A stretch of DNA of 64,000 bases, taken from contig NZ_JQNQ01000001.1 in assembly GCF_000745315.1 (NCBI RefSeq), positions 682,001 through 746,000 on the forward strand. The letters run 5' to 3'. This stretch comes from Salegentibacter sp. Hel_I_6 (GTDB lineage: Bacteria > Bacteroidota > Bacteroidia > Flavobacteriales > Flavobacteriaceae). The stretch's first letter is position 1, and each line of letters starts with the position of its first letter. Positions 1-8,784 of this stretch are shown in pieces. The notes under the pieces were generated by a model that was not told the DNA's origin, did no database searches, and saw nothing but the letters and a program-made list of their open reading frames with translations. The position numbers and the translations under genes are program-made.

Positions 1-462
1 CCTGAAGATATTACTAGCTTCACACATGACGACTTAAAAATGGAAGTTTTTTATAACCGACCTTATAAAAAAGAAAGGGTTATTTTCGGAAACCTGGTGC
101 CCTATAATGAAGTATGGAGAACAGGCGCTAATGAGGCCACTACTTTTGAAACTAATAAAGATATCATGGTAGATGGCTCACTTTTGAAAGCGGGAAAATA
201 TACCTTATGGACTGTTCCCATGGAAAATTCCTGGAAAGTGATTTTTAACGAGCAAATGTATCCCTGGGGGATTAATTTAGATGAGGAAGCTTATAGGGAT
301 CCACAATTTGATGCCCTGGTATTAGAAGTACCTACTAAAGATTTAGCCAAAACCATGGAACAATTCACCATCAATTTTCAAACTGAAAATGAATTTATTT
401 ATTTAAACCTAGCCTGGGATGAAACTCTCGTAAGCGTTCCTTTAAAACCGGAAAAGGCATAA
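1..462 (+). CDS. DUF2911 family protein, C-terminal part (5' end outside window)
   Basis: The frame is open from the first base, so the gene starts left of the window; the internal ATG at 40 is not the real start. The visible part contains the DUF2911 hallmarks: an N-R-P-Y-K-K-E-R-x-I-F-G segment, then VPYNEVWRTGANEATTF, then a beta-rich stretch with GKYTLWTVP and WKVIFN. Full-length family members in Bacteroidota are usually secreted proteins of unknown function, often with a signal peptide, which would lie in the missing part. A strong hairpin terminator follows the stop. The family call is firm; no biochemical role can be assigned. Confidence 0.85.
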   Translation, partial: PEDITSFTHDDLKMEVFYNRPYKKERVIFGNLVPYNEVWRTGANEATTFETNKDIMVDGSLLKAGKYTLWTVPMENSWKVIFNEQMYPWGINLDEEAYRDPQFDALVLEVPTKDLAKTMEQFTINFQTENEFIYLNLAWDETLVSVPLKPEKA

Positions 463-471
463 AAGATAAAA

Positions 472-506
472 CCTCACAGGTTTCAAAATCCTGTGAGGCT
501 TTTTTA
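472..506. terminator. Bidirectional rho-independent terminator
   Basis: Nine-base perfect stem (CCTCACAGG / CCTGTGAGG) with a 9-nt loop, followed by CTTTTTTA on the plus strand and a T-rich stretch on the minus strand. It sits between the convergent DUF2911 and ohr genes and can serve both. Confidence 0.9.
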
Positions 507-544
507 TTCTCGATCCTAAGCGTTACCTTAAAATAAAATTTTTA

Positions 545-976
545 TTAATCTTCGTCAACTAAAAGGTTTAGCGTTACGTCTATATTATCTCGTGTAGCTC
601 TAGAGTAAGGACAAACTTCGTGAGCTTCATTTACTATTTTCTCTCCGGTTTCAACATCTACACCTGGTAAAAAGCAATCTAAAGTCACAGAAAGCTGTAG
701 ATTTTCCTCCTCGTTCAAACCTAATTTCACTACTGCACTAACACTCATATCTTCTCCTAACTCGATATCATGTTTTTTAGCTACTTGCTGTAAAGCGCCT
801 CCAAAACAAGCAGAATAACCTGCTCCAAATAATTGCTCTGGGTTTGTGAAGTCTCCGCCTTCACCGCCCATAGATTTAGGCATACTTAATTTCACATCCA
901 GTATTCCATCGTCACTTTTGGCGTGGCCTTTTCTTGCTCCTTTTGTTGTTACCGTTGTTTTATACAAATTTTTCAT
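545..976 (-). CDS. ohr: Organic hydroperoxide resistance protein Ohr (OsmC family)
   Basis: Thiol peroxidase of 143 residues that reduces organic hydroperoxides in the cytoplasm. The two redox cysteines of the Ohr subfamily are visible: C57 in YSACFGGAL and C122 in HEVCPYSRATR. The length is typical for Ohr and the second Cys motif separates it from OsmC proper. It is divergent from meaB and transcribed towards the shared terminator at 472-506. No MarR-type OhrR regulator is adjacent, so its control cannot be read from the context. Confidence 0.93.
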   Translation of the reverse strand: MKNLYKTTVTTKGARKGHAKSDDGILDVKLSMPKSMGGEGGDFTNPEQLFGAGYSACFGGALQQVAKKHDIELGEDMSVSAVVKLGLNEEENLQLSVTLDCFLPGVDVETGEKIVNEAHEVCPYSRATRDNIDVTLNLLVDED

Positions 977-1071
977 CGTTATTTAAGTTATATTAATTAG
1001 GCCTGAATATACCAAGCAAAAACAAGGCTCCCAAAGATCGAATTCATAAATTTGTCATAAATAAGCGCAGC

Positions 1072-2160
1072 TTGAACAAGAAGAAACATCAATCGGCATT
1101 AAGTGAATCTGGTAGTAAGCCAGCATCGGGGAATGTAAACCCTAATTCAGCTCAAAAAATAAGGGCTTCCAGAAAAAGTAAATTTTCAGAAGAGGATTTG
1201 CTTCAGCAATTATTAGATGGAAATAAAACCGCTTTAGGCCGTGCAATTACTTTGGTAGAAAGCAATCAATTTTCTCACAGGGAAAAAGCGCAGCAGCTTT
1301 TGGAAGGTGCCCTACCCTATTCTCAAAAATCTATCAGGATTGGAATTACAGGGGTACCCGGCGTGGGCAAAAGTACTTTTATTGAAAGTTTTGGCTCTTA
1401 TTTAATAAAGCAAGGAAAAAAGGTAGCCGTTTTAGCAGTAGACCCCAGTAGTAGTGTTTCTCGTGGAAGTATCTTAGGGGACAAAACAAGGATGGAAAAC
1501 CTGGTCACCGAAGAAAATGCTTTTATTAGACCATCGGCATCTGGATCGTCTCTGGGGGGCGTGGCGAAAAAAACCCGGGAAAGTATTTTACTGTGTGAAG
1601 CCGCAGGTTTTGATGTAGTACTTATTGAAACAGTGGGTGTTGGACAAAGTGAAACCACGGTGCATAGTATGACCGATTTCTTTTTATTGTTGAAATTGGC
1701 AGGAGCCGGAGACGAATTGCAAGGCATAAAACGCGGAATTATAGAAATGGCAGATGCCATTGTGATCAATAAAGCCGATGGGGATAATATTAAAGCAGCG
1801 CGAGAGGCTAAACTTGAATTTAACCGGGCGCTTCAGCTTTATCCTTCAAAAGAAAGCGGTTGGAAACCTAAAGTATTGCTTAGTAGCGCCTTAAAACAAA
1901 CAGGAATAGATAGTGTTTGGGAACTTATTTCTGAATTTCAGCAAAATGTAAAAGAAAATGGATATTTCCTAAAAAATAGAAAAGACCAAAATAAATTCTG
2001 GCTTTTGCAAACTATAAACGAGCATCTCAAAAACCGATTTTATCAAAATCCTATAATGAAAAATGAACTTGAAATTAAGCTAAAAGCAATAGAGAACAAT
2101 GAAATTACTGCGTTTGCTGCAGCAGATCTTCTTATTGAAAAGTTTGAAAATCTGGATTAA
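1072..2160 (+). CDS. meaB: MeaB/ArgK-family GTPase (methylmalonyl-CoA mutase chaperone)
   Basis: G3E-type P-loop GTPase of 362 residues that loads or protects the adenosylcobalamin of acyl-CoA mutases. Walker A is GVPGVGKST at residues 94-102; the segment DVVLIETVGVGQSE and the G4 motif NKAD follow. The start is a TTG and the first 40 or so residues are low-complexity and variable, so the N-terminus is uncertain; no ATG lies between it and the conserved core. No mutase gene is adjacent; the only mutase in the window is icmF near 28-31 kb, which carries its own built-in GTPase. The last four bases overlap the convergent PAP2 gene. Confidence 0.9.
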   Translation: MNKKKHQSALSESGSKPASGNVNPNSAQKIRASRKSKFSEEDLLQQLLDGNKTALGRAITLVESNQFSHREKAQQLLEGALPYSQKSIRIGITGVPGVGKSTFIESFGSYLIKQGKKVAVLAVDPSSSVSRGSILGDKTRMENLVTEENAFIRPSASGSSLGGVAKKTRESILLCEAAGFDVVLIETVGVGQSETTVHSMTDFFLLLKLAGAGDELQGIKRGIIEMADAIVINKADGDNIKAAREAKLEFNRALQLYPSKESGWKPKVLLSSALKQTGIDSVWELISEFQQNVKENGYFLKNRKDQNKFWLLQTINEHLKNRFYQNPIMKNELEIKLKAIENNEITAFAAADLLIEKFENLD

Positions 2161-2726
2161 GTTTTCGGGAAAATTTTGTTTTGAGTCCATTCGTGAAGTT
2201 TGTAGAAAATAAAACCTAATAGGGCACCAATAAGCATTCCTACAATAATATCTCCGGGATAATGTACACCCAAATAAACACGGCTGTAGGCTACTAGCAG
2301 AGCCCATCCAACAAGCCATATAATCATTTTTGGAAATACTTTTCTAAATAATAAGCCAAGAAAAATAGCTACCCCCATAGAGTTTGAAGCGTGTGCTGAA
2401 AAGAATCCATAAGATCCACATCTTACCGCTACAAAGCGAATATATTCCATAATTCCTTCCTGCCGGCAAGGTCTTAAGCGCTCAAAAGCATCTTTGAAAA
2501 CATTCCCAAGCTGATCTGTAGCAGTAATTAATAGTGTAATAAAGACCACCGTTACCAGGCTTGCTCTCCATCCAAATTTCTTAAAAATGAGGAATAGAAG
2601 TAAAGCATATAATGGGATCGCAGTCCACTTATCGGTGATTAACAGCCATAGCCAGTCCCAATTTTCGTTACCGAGATTATTGAGCCAAATAAATAATTTA
2701 TGGTCTAATTCAATTAGTTGGTCCAT
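2157..2726 (-). CDS. PAP2-family membrane phosphatase
   Basis: Integral membrane phosphatase of the type 2 phosphatidic acid phosphatase family, 189 residues. All three catalytic motifs are present: KDAFERLRPCR, SAHASNSMG (the SGH motif with Ala for Gly) and SRVYLGVHYPGD. Several hydrophobic helices surround them. The substrate is probably a lipid phosphate or undecaprenyl diphosphate but cannot be fixed from sequence. It is the last gene of a tight three-gene unit (MATE, 76-residue protein, PAP2) with gaps of 2 and 0 bases, and its 3' end overlaps meaB by 4 bp. Confidence 0.9.
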   Translation of the reverse strand: MDQLIELDHKLFIWLNNLGNENWDWLWLLITDKWTAIPLYALLLFLIFKKFGWRASLVTVVFITLLITATDQLGNVFKDAFERLRPCRQEGIMEYIRFVAVRCGSYGFFSAHASNSMGVAIFLGLLFRKVFPKMIIWLVGWALLVAYSRVYLGVHYPGDIIVGMLIGALLGFIFYKLHEWTQNKIFPKT

Positions 2727-2957
2727 CTAATCTTCCTCGTATCTCTCAACTTCTCTATCGTAGAATTCAGAAGCTTCTTTAATGAGATTTTCGGTTTCGT
2801 TTTCCAGTTCATCCTGATCGTGCTGATCAAATTCTTCTAACCATTCTACCTCATCATTTTCAAGATTAATTATAAAACGAGGAAACTCGGTATGAACTAC
2901 GAAAATAGCAGTAGGATAATCGGTATTATCACCGAGAAGAAATTTAGGGAAATCCAT
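2727..2957 (-). CDS. Small acidic conserved hypothetical protein
   Basis: A 76-residue, strongly acidic protein whose second half is almost all charged residues (rich in E and D, with a YDREVERYEED tail). No signal peptide or membrane segment and no motif I recognise. The gene is believable because it is packed between the MATE gene (2 bases upstream) and the PAP2 gene (directly abutting), and its codon use matches the neighbours. The function is unknown. Confidence 0.75.
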   Translation of the reverse strand: MDFPKFLLGDNTDYPTAIFVVHTEFPRFIINLENDEVEWLEEFDQHDQDELENETENLIKEASEFYDREVERYEED

Positions 2958-2959
2958 AA

Positions 2960-4330
2960 TTATATTTTTGATTGAACAAGGTTTGATTCTTGCAAAATAA
3001 GTTTTTTAGTCAAATAATTAAATCGAATGTACAACATTAATGCCGAAGCCGAGAGCCCTGCCAGGAGTCCCAGCCAAATTCCCATCGTCCCGAAATTTTC
3101 AGCTTTGCCAAAATACCAGGAAACCGGAAAACCGATAATCCAGTAAGAAATAAAACAAATTACCGTTGGGATTTTCACATCCTGAAGCCCTCTCAGTGCT
3201 CCCAGTATAACCACCTGCAAACCATCGCTTAACTGGAATAACGCTGCTACTACCAGTAATTGTGCCGCTAGTAGAATAACTTCAGCATTGTCTATATAGA
3301 ATGTGGGAAGCCAGTCTTTCAATAAAATAAAGCCTAAAGCAAAAACGGCTTCAATTAAAAAAACCAGTAGAAAAGTGGACATCGCAATTCTTCGTAAATC
3401 TTTAAAATTAGCCAGTCCCTTTTGATTTCCTACCCTAATAGTTGCCGTAACTCCCAAACCAACGGCTATCATAAACGTCATGGAAGCGAGATTCAAGGCA
3501 ATTTGATTTGCCGCCTGCGGATTTGTACCCAGCAATCCCGCCAGGAAAACAGTAGCTGTAAAAATACCTACTTCAAAAAGCATTTGTAAAGCAGTTGGGA
3601 AACCGAGGTTTAGTAACCTTTTAAATACATCAGAATTCAAAGATTCTTTTTTACCCCATTTAAAATATTCGGCGAATTTCTTTTTTCTCCTCAGAATTTC
3701 CCAAACAAACCACAGCATAAAGAAACGGGAAATTAATGTACCTATTGCCGCACCTTCCAGCTCCAACCTTGGAAAGATCCAGATTCCGTAAATAAGCAGA
3801 TAATTAAAGATCACGTTCACAACATTAGCGATTAAGGTTGCGTACATCGCATATTTAGTTTGTGAAAGCCCATCGGCAAACTGCTTAAAAGCCTGGAAAA
3901 TCATTAAAGGGATCATAGAAAATGCTACGATTTCCAGGTAAGGAATAGCAAGTTCTACAACTTCAGGTGGTTGATCTAAATAATACAAGACCGGTTTAGC
4001 GACTAATAAGGTAAGAAATAGTAAAACTCCATTTATAGCACATAAAATAACGCCGTGATGAAAATAGCTGCGCCCTTGATTAATATCCTGAGCGCCATCG
4101 GCTTCAGCAATTAGAGGCGTTATCGCGAAAGAAAATCCAATTCCAAGAGAAAGGGCTATAAAAACAAGACTATTACCTAAAGAAACCGCTGCAAGAGGTG
4201 CCGGGCCCAACTGCCCTATCATTAAATTATCTACAAGACCAACCAGTACATGCCCTAGTTGCCCAAGCATTACGGGGAAGGCTATGTTTAGATTCTTACT
4301 GAATTCCCTGGTATAAGCGCTTAGTTGCAA
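2960..4330 (-). CDS. MATE family multidrug/Na+ antiporter (NorM-like)
   Basis: Polytopic inner-membrane protein of 456 residues with about 12 predicted transmembrane helices in two homologous halves. The N-terminal half has the MATE pattern P-V-M-L-G-Q-L-G followed by VDNLMIGQLGPAPLAAVSLG; the second half starts near GFPTALQMLFEVGIF. The family exports cationic drugs or metabolites with H+ or Na+. It is the first gene of the three-gene unit with the acidic 76-residue protein and PAP2 phosphatase. Confidence 0.93.
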   Translation of the reverse strand: MQLSAYTREFSKNLNIAFPVMLGQLGHVLVGLVDNLMIGQLGPAPLAAVSLGNSLVFIALSLGIGFSFAITPLIAEADGAQDINQGRSYFHHGVILCAINGVLLFLTLLVAKPVLYYLDQPPEVVELAIPYLEIVAFSMIPLMIFQAFKQFADGLSQTKYAMYATLIANVVNVIFNYLLIYGIWIFPRLELEGAAIGTLISRFFMLWFVWEILRRKKKFAEYFKWGKKESLNSDVFKRLLNLGFPTALQMLFEVGIFTATVFLAGLLGTNPQAANQIALNLASMTFMIAVGLGVTATIRVGNQKGLANFKDLRRIAMSTFLLVFLIEAVFALGFILLKDWLPTFYIDNAEVILLAAQLLVVAALFQLSDGLQVVILGALRGLQDVKIPTVICFISYWIIGFPVSWYFGKAENFGTMGIWLGLLAGLSASALMLYIRFNYLTKKLILQESNLVQSKI

Positions 4331-4413
4331 AACATAAATTTTGGCGGCAAAGATAGTAGGATTTTACCGGGCAAAAATTTAAATCGGGTTAAAGAATTAA
4401 TTAAATTCTTTAT

Positions 4414-5832
4414 CTAAAGTTTTTCGTCCTTTTCAAGGTCAATATGTTTCATACCATATTTATCTACTAAGTAAATTAGGGAAGTCATGGTGGCTGCTCC
4501 CAATTCTAACTCACGTTTGTTTACGTGCTCAAAAGTATCGGTCGCGGCGTGATGGTGGTCAAAATATCTTTGGGAGTCTGGTCTAAGCCCCGCAAGTACA
4601 ATATCTCCTTTCTTCAAAGGCCCAATATCTGCCCCACTACCTCCTCTGCTAAAATAATGTATTAGGTATGGTTCAAAAAGTGGTTTCCAACTTTCTATTT
4701 GAGCAAATTGTGCATCATCGGCTTCAAACGAAAACCCGCGTGGGGTAAATCCGCCGGCATCACTTTCTAGTGCGAAAATGTGGTTTTCATTTTTATTTTC
4801 GGCTACTTCAGCATATTTATTTCCACCGCGTAAACCGTTTTCTTCGTTCATAAATAATACTACCCTTATAGTTCTTTTAGGTTGATAACCGGTTTCCTTG
4901 AACAATCTCAAAACTTCCATAGATTGTACAACACCGGCACCATCATCATGAGAACCATCACCAAGATCCCAGGAATCTAAATGCCCGCCAACAACCATAA
5001 TTTCATCGGGAAATTCGCTTCCGGTTATTTCGCCAATTACATTATAAGATTGCACTTCACCGTGATTTTCTGAACTCAATTTATAGTAAAATTCAAGATC
5101 TTTTTTTAATTTCAAAATTCCGCTAAGGTATTCAGCATCTTTAGTGCTAATTGCCGCGGCGGGAATTCGTTTGCTATCAGGAAGATCTCCATAACTCATA
5201 GAACCCGTATGGGGGTTTTTATCAATTTTATGACTAACCGAACGAACTATTACCCCGGCAGCTCCATATTTTCCAGCTGCTTCAGCACCAGAATATCGCT
5301 GATCTACACAGCCACCATAAGCTTCAAAAGTTTGGATAAGTTCCGGTTGCATAGGCCGATTATAAAAAACGATTTTTCCTTTAATTTCATCTTTATAATT
5401 TTCCAGGTCTTCAATCCCCTGAACTTCTATAACTTTGGCTTTTAAACCACCGCCAGCAGTTGCTACAGAGCCGCCCAGGGCAGTTATATTAACTTCGGTA
5501 GTCATTCCCGGACCGGTTTGGATATAAGCGTGTTCTCGAGCTCCCCTTGTCCATTTTGGCACCATCACAGGCTGCAGCCAAACTTTATCGAGACCAAGTT
5601 CTTCTAACTGGGCTTTGGTATATTCCACCGCCTTTTCAGCATTTCTAGAACCTGATAATCTTCCACCAATATTATTAGAAAGATGATCCAACCAATCATA
5701 AGCCTGCCCTTTTACCAGGGCGGCATCATATAGCTTACGGATTTGAAGAGAATCCTTTGTTTTTTCTTCGGTTTGTGCTATTAGATTAGCACTAAAAATG
5801 AGGCAAAAAATGGCGAAAATGTATTTTTTCAT
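4414..5832 (-). CDS. Secreted M28-family zinc aminopeptidase with PA domain
   Basis: Exported co-catalytic zinc peptidase of 472 residues related to carboxypeptidase Q/PGCP. An N-terminal signal peptide ends at ANLIAQ. A PA-type insert occupies roughly residues 125-245. The zinc-binding residues of the M28 fold follow: GGHLDSWDLGDGSHDDGAG, NEENGLRGG, ESDAGG and a late HHHAATDTF. The likely site of action is the periplasm or outside the cell, trimming peptides. It is a single gene with AT-rich flanks. Confidence 0.9.
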   Translation of the reverse strand: MKKYIFAIFCLIFSANLIAQTEEKTKDSLQIRKLYDAALVKGQAYDWLDHLSNNIGGRLSGSRNAEKAVEYTKAQLEELGLDKVWLQPVMVPKWTRGAREHAYIQTGPGMTTEVNITALGGSVATAGGGLKAKVIEVQGIEDLENYKDEIKGKIVFYNRPMQPELIQTFEAYGGCVDQRYSGAEAAGKYGAAGVIVRSVSHKIDKNPHTGSMSYGDLPDSKRIPAAAISTKDAEYLSGILKLKKDLEFYYKLSSENHGEVQSYNVIGEITGSEFPDEIMVVGGHLDSWDLGDGSHDDGAGVVQSMEVLRLFKETGYQPKRTIRVVLFMNEENGLRGGNKYAEVAENKNENHIFALESDAGGFTPRGFSFEADDAQFAQIESWKPLFEPYLIHYFSRGGSGADIGPLKKGDIVLAGLRPDSQRYFDHHHAATDTFEHVNKRELELGAATMTSLIYLVDKYGMKHIDLEKDEKL

Positions 5833-6075
5833 CGGGTGAATTCGATTAATTTTTAAAACTTATAATTACGAAAATAAATATTCCTTCGGAAGCAATTCGC
5901 TTACTTTAGGTTTTTTATGAAACATTCATAGCAGAAATTTTTATTCTATGCATTATTAATTGATTTTCCTGAATGAAATTCATATTTGATAAAACAAAGA
6001 ATGTGCCTTAATAATTAAGAAAATCAAATCTAACTGATCCACCATTTTAATCGGCTTCAAAAAAGATAAATTTTA

Positions 6076-6083
6076 TATCTTCG
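6076..6083 (+). promoter_or_regulatory. Putative -7 element TATCTTCG
   Basis: Near-match to the Bacteroidota TAnnTTTG element, 18 bases before the TTG start at 6102. No clear -33 TTTG was found at the right spacing. Confidence 0.4.
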
Positions 6084-6101
6084 CCGCTAAATTCTAGCAG
6101 T

Positions 6102-6701
6102 TTGAATAAAGAAGAGAAACAAGAGATCATCACGAAAGTAACCAGCCTTTTAAAGGAAATTCCTTCCTCTATGGATATTGTAAAAAAGGGAGGAAATCGC
6201 CACAAACGGTTTCAATACCTTGCTACACACATGGTAGAAAAGGCTATTGAAAAAGATGCATTGATTGTTTCTGAGAACCGAATGGGAATTGCTATTTTAT
6301 TTAAAACCAGTAAAAAAGATGATAACTTTTTAAAAGATATCTGGACACAAATTGGTTTGGTTTTAAATGTCACTGGTGTTAGAAATGCTTATCGTATTGT
6401 AAAAAACCAGAATTATATCAAAAAGCAACGCCCGCAAGACGGTGAATATTTATACTGTTGGTTTTGGGGTATTTTAGCCGAATCCCGCGGTGCCGATACC
6501 CAGGTTGGTAAAGAAATGAAAGACGAGTTTTACCGGCAGGCAAATGAATATCAAATTCCACTCTATGCGGAAACCAGAATGCGTAAAAATGCCCTGGTTT
6601 ACCAACGTTTTGGATTTGAGTTATTTCACGAATGGCAACACCCCAGCGGAGATACGATGTATTTTTTAAGATACAACCCGAGGCCCATAGAGAATGTATA
6701 A
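6102..6701 (+). CDS. GNAT-like acetyltransferase fold protein
   Basis: Cytoplasmic protein of 199 residues. The second half has the arrangement of a GNAT fold: LYCWFWGILAESRGADTQVGKEMKDEF in place of the acetyl-CoA binding strand-helix, then PLYAETRMRKNALVYQRFGFEL, where the N-x-x-V-Y-x-x-x-G-F pattern is typical of the GNAT C-terminus. The canonical Q/RxxGxG/A loop is not obvious, so activity is uncertain. The start is a TTG placed just after a -7 element. The substrate is unknown; the gene stands alone and converges on the regulator gene at 6708. Confidence 0.6.
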   Translation: MNKEEKQEIITKVTSLLKEIPSSMDIVKKGGNRHKRFQYLATHMVEKAIEKDALIVSENRMGIAILFKTSKKDDNFLKDIWTQIGLVLNVTGVRNAYRIVKNQNYIKKQRPQDGEYLYCWFWGILAESRGADTQVGKEMKDEFYRQANEYQIPLYAETRMRKNALVYQRFGFELFHEWQHPSGDTMYFLRYNPRPIENV

Positions 6702-6707
6702 GTCTCT

Positions 6708-7874
6708 TTAGAATTTACTTCCAAAGAGTTTTACATCTTCTTCGGTTATTTTATCGCCCCCAAGAATTATAAGACGCTCTACTACGTTACGAAGTTCACG
6801 AATATTTCCGCGCCAGTCATATTCCTTTAGTGTTTTTAAAGCATCTTCGGTAAATTCTTTTTTAACTGAACCGTGTTCTGTAGATATCTTTTCACTAAAA
6901 TAATCTATAAGCAATGGGATATCTTCACGACGGTCATTTAAAGAAGGTACTTCTATTAAAATAACGGCCAGCCTGTGGTAAAGGTCTTCTCTGAATTTCT
7001 TTTCATCAATTTCTTTCTTTAAATCTTTATTAGTTGCAGCAACTACCCGTACATCTACTTTAATATCCTTACCGCTACCTACCCGCGAAATCTTATTTTC
7101 CTGTAAAGCTCGTAGTACTTTAGCCTGTGCCGAAAGACTCATATCGCCAATTTCGTCAAGGAATATTGTTCCGCCATTGGCTACTTCAAATTTACCTGCG
7201 CGATCTTTATTGGCTGAAGTAAAAGCACCTTTAACGTGACCAAAAAGTTCGCTTTCTATTAATTCTGAAGGGATAGCCGCACAATTCACTTCTACCATTG
7301 GCCCTTTAGATCTATCGCTTTTTTGATGTATCCAATGCGCCACCAGTTCTTTTCCAGTACCATTTTGGCCTGTGATAAGCACGCGGGCATCTGTAGGAGC
7401 TACTTTTTCAATAAGTTCTTTAATTCGCTGAATCTCCTGGGATTCACCAATCATTTCAAAATTCTTACTTACTTTCTTTTTAAGACGGGTATTTTCTACA
7501 ACAAGTTCTTTTCTATCCAGCGCATTTCTTACTGTATTCAATAAGCGGTTTAAATCTGGTGGTTTTGAGATATAGTCAAAAGCGCCCATTTTCATAGTGT
7601 TCACAGCAGTATCCAGATCACCGTGACCCGAGATCATTACTACAGGAATTTCTGGTTTTATTTTCATTATGGCTTCGAGCACTTCTACCCCATCCATTTT
7701 AGGCATTTTTATATCGCAAAGAACAAGGTCAAAATCCTGATCTTTTATTTTTTCAGTGCCATCAAGTCCATCAACGGCTTCTTCAACCTCATAATTCTCA
7801 CTCTCTTCGGTTAAAATTTTCACTAAAACCCTTCTTATTGCTGCTTCGTCCTCAATTAATAAAATACGTGCCAT
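6708..7874 (-). CDS. NtrC-like response regulator: receiver plus sigma-54 AAA+ domain, no HTH
   Basis: Two-component regulator of 388 residues. The receiver domain has the phosphoacceptor D54 in LCDIKMPKMDG. The AAA+ domain has Walker A GQNGTGKE (169-176) and Walker B FLDEIGD. The sigma-54 contact loop reads GAFTSA (216-221) instead of GAFTGA. The protein stops shortly after the AAA+ lid (KLFGSKF), so the usual C-terminal Fis-type DNA-binding helix-turn-helix is absent. It is the last gene of a five-gene operon (ABC ATPase, permease, MscS, DUF6268 OMP, regulator), one base behind the OMP gene. No partner histidine kinase is in the operon. Confidence 0.9.
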   Translation of the reverse strand: MARILLIEDEAAIRRVLVKILTEESENYEVEEAVDGLDGTEKIKDQDFDLVLCDIKMPKMDGVEVLEAIMKIKPEIPVVMISGHGDLDTAVNTMKMGAFDYISKPPDLNRLLNTVRNALDRKELVVENTRLKKKVSKNFEMIGESQEIQRIKELIEKVAPTDARVLITGQNGTGKELVAHWIHQKSDRSKGPMVEVNCAAIPSELIESELFGHVKGAFTSANKDRAGKFEVANGGTIFLDEIGDMSLSAQAKVLRALQENKISRVGSGKDIKVDVRVVAATNKDLKKEIDEKKFREDLYHRLAVILIEVPSLNDRREDIPLLIDYFSEKISTEHGSVKKEFTEDALKTLKEYDWRGNIRELRNVVERLIILGGDKITEEDVKLFGSKF

Positions 7875-7875
7875 A

Positions 7876-8784
7876 TTATAAAATGCTAAATTTTAAACCC
7901 GCGCGGGCGTAGAATGTATTGTTTTCGTCAATTATATAAATATTCTCCCTGTCTTTATCTCTTAATCTAATGTCATTTAAAATGGTATAACCGGCGTAGG
8001 AATAAAATGAAATATGATCGGTAAAGTTGTACTGATACCCAAGACCACTTAGTACAATTGTCATAGACATACTTTCTGCAAGCCGGTTTGAACCAGGATT
8101 AGTTTGTGGATATGGATTAAAATTTTGTTGAACATTAGCGAAAAATCCGTCTAAAGTTACAAAACCCTGTATCTGGTGCCTATCGTTTAAATGATATTTT
8201 AGATTAGTTTTTGGAATTCCTAATCCGTAAGACCATTTTTCATCAAATCGTTTATAGTAATTTATAACAGGTAATGGAAATGGAAACCCTGTGGTGGTGG
8301 TATAACTTAATCCTAAAATTAGTCGCCAGGGTTCAACATAGCGTTCATCTTCTTTAATTTTTATAAAAAACACTGAGCCGGTATAGATAAAATCGTCTCT
8401 CACCAACTTCTCTGTAGCGAAGTTAGATGCCACTTTCACTCCTGTCTCTGCCCCAAAACGCCATAAATCATTCATTTTAAAGGTATAGCCTATTTTACCG
8501 GTAAAAGATTGAAACCTATCTAAATTATTGGTAGAAAAGGCTTCATTATTTCTATATCTAAAATTCACATTTCTATATTCCACACCCGGAATTAGATATG
8601 CGTCATTTTCATTAAGTTTAATAGGAAAATTTACAAAGGTTCGAAATCTTCTAAATGAATTATCGGAATCTGACTGCGGAAAATAGGTGTATTCTATTCG
8701 TGCTAAATCTGTAGATTGAGCCATTGCCGGAAAAGTTACAACTCCCAGCATCAGGAAAGCTATAAATTTAAAGGTCTTATTCAT
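7876..8784 (-). CDS. DUF6268-like outer-membrane beta-barrel protein
   Basis: Secreted protein of 302 residues with a signal peptide ending at PAMAQ and alternating hydrophobic/aromatic strands typical of an outer-membrane beta-barrel; the C-terminus is hydrophobic (ARAGLKFSIL). It resembles the DUF6268 family of Bacteroidota. Its start overlaps the end of the MscS gene by 8 bp and its stop is one base from the regulator gene, so these are probably translated in concert. The transported ligand or role is unknown. Confidence 0.7.
   Translation of the reverse strand: MNKTFKFIAFLMLGVVTFPAMAQSTDLARIEYTYFPQSDSDNSFRRFRTFVNFPIKLNENDAYLIPGVEYRNVNFRYRNNEAFSTNNLDRFQSFTGKIGYTFKMNDLWRFGAETGVKVASNFATEKLVRDDFIYTGSVFFIKIKEDERYVEPWRLILGLSYTTTTGFPFPLPVINYYKRFDEKWSYGLGIPKTNLKYHLNDRHQIQGFVTLDGFFANVQQNFNPYPQTNPGSNRLAESMSMTIVLSGLGYQYNFTDHISFYSYAGYTILNDIRLRDKDRENIYIIDENNTFYARAGLKFSIL

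Noticed and set aside
1398..1769. Minus-strand frame of 123 codons inside meaB
   Set aside because: Antisense to the conserved GTPase core; no independent family pattern.
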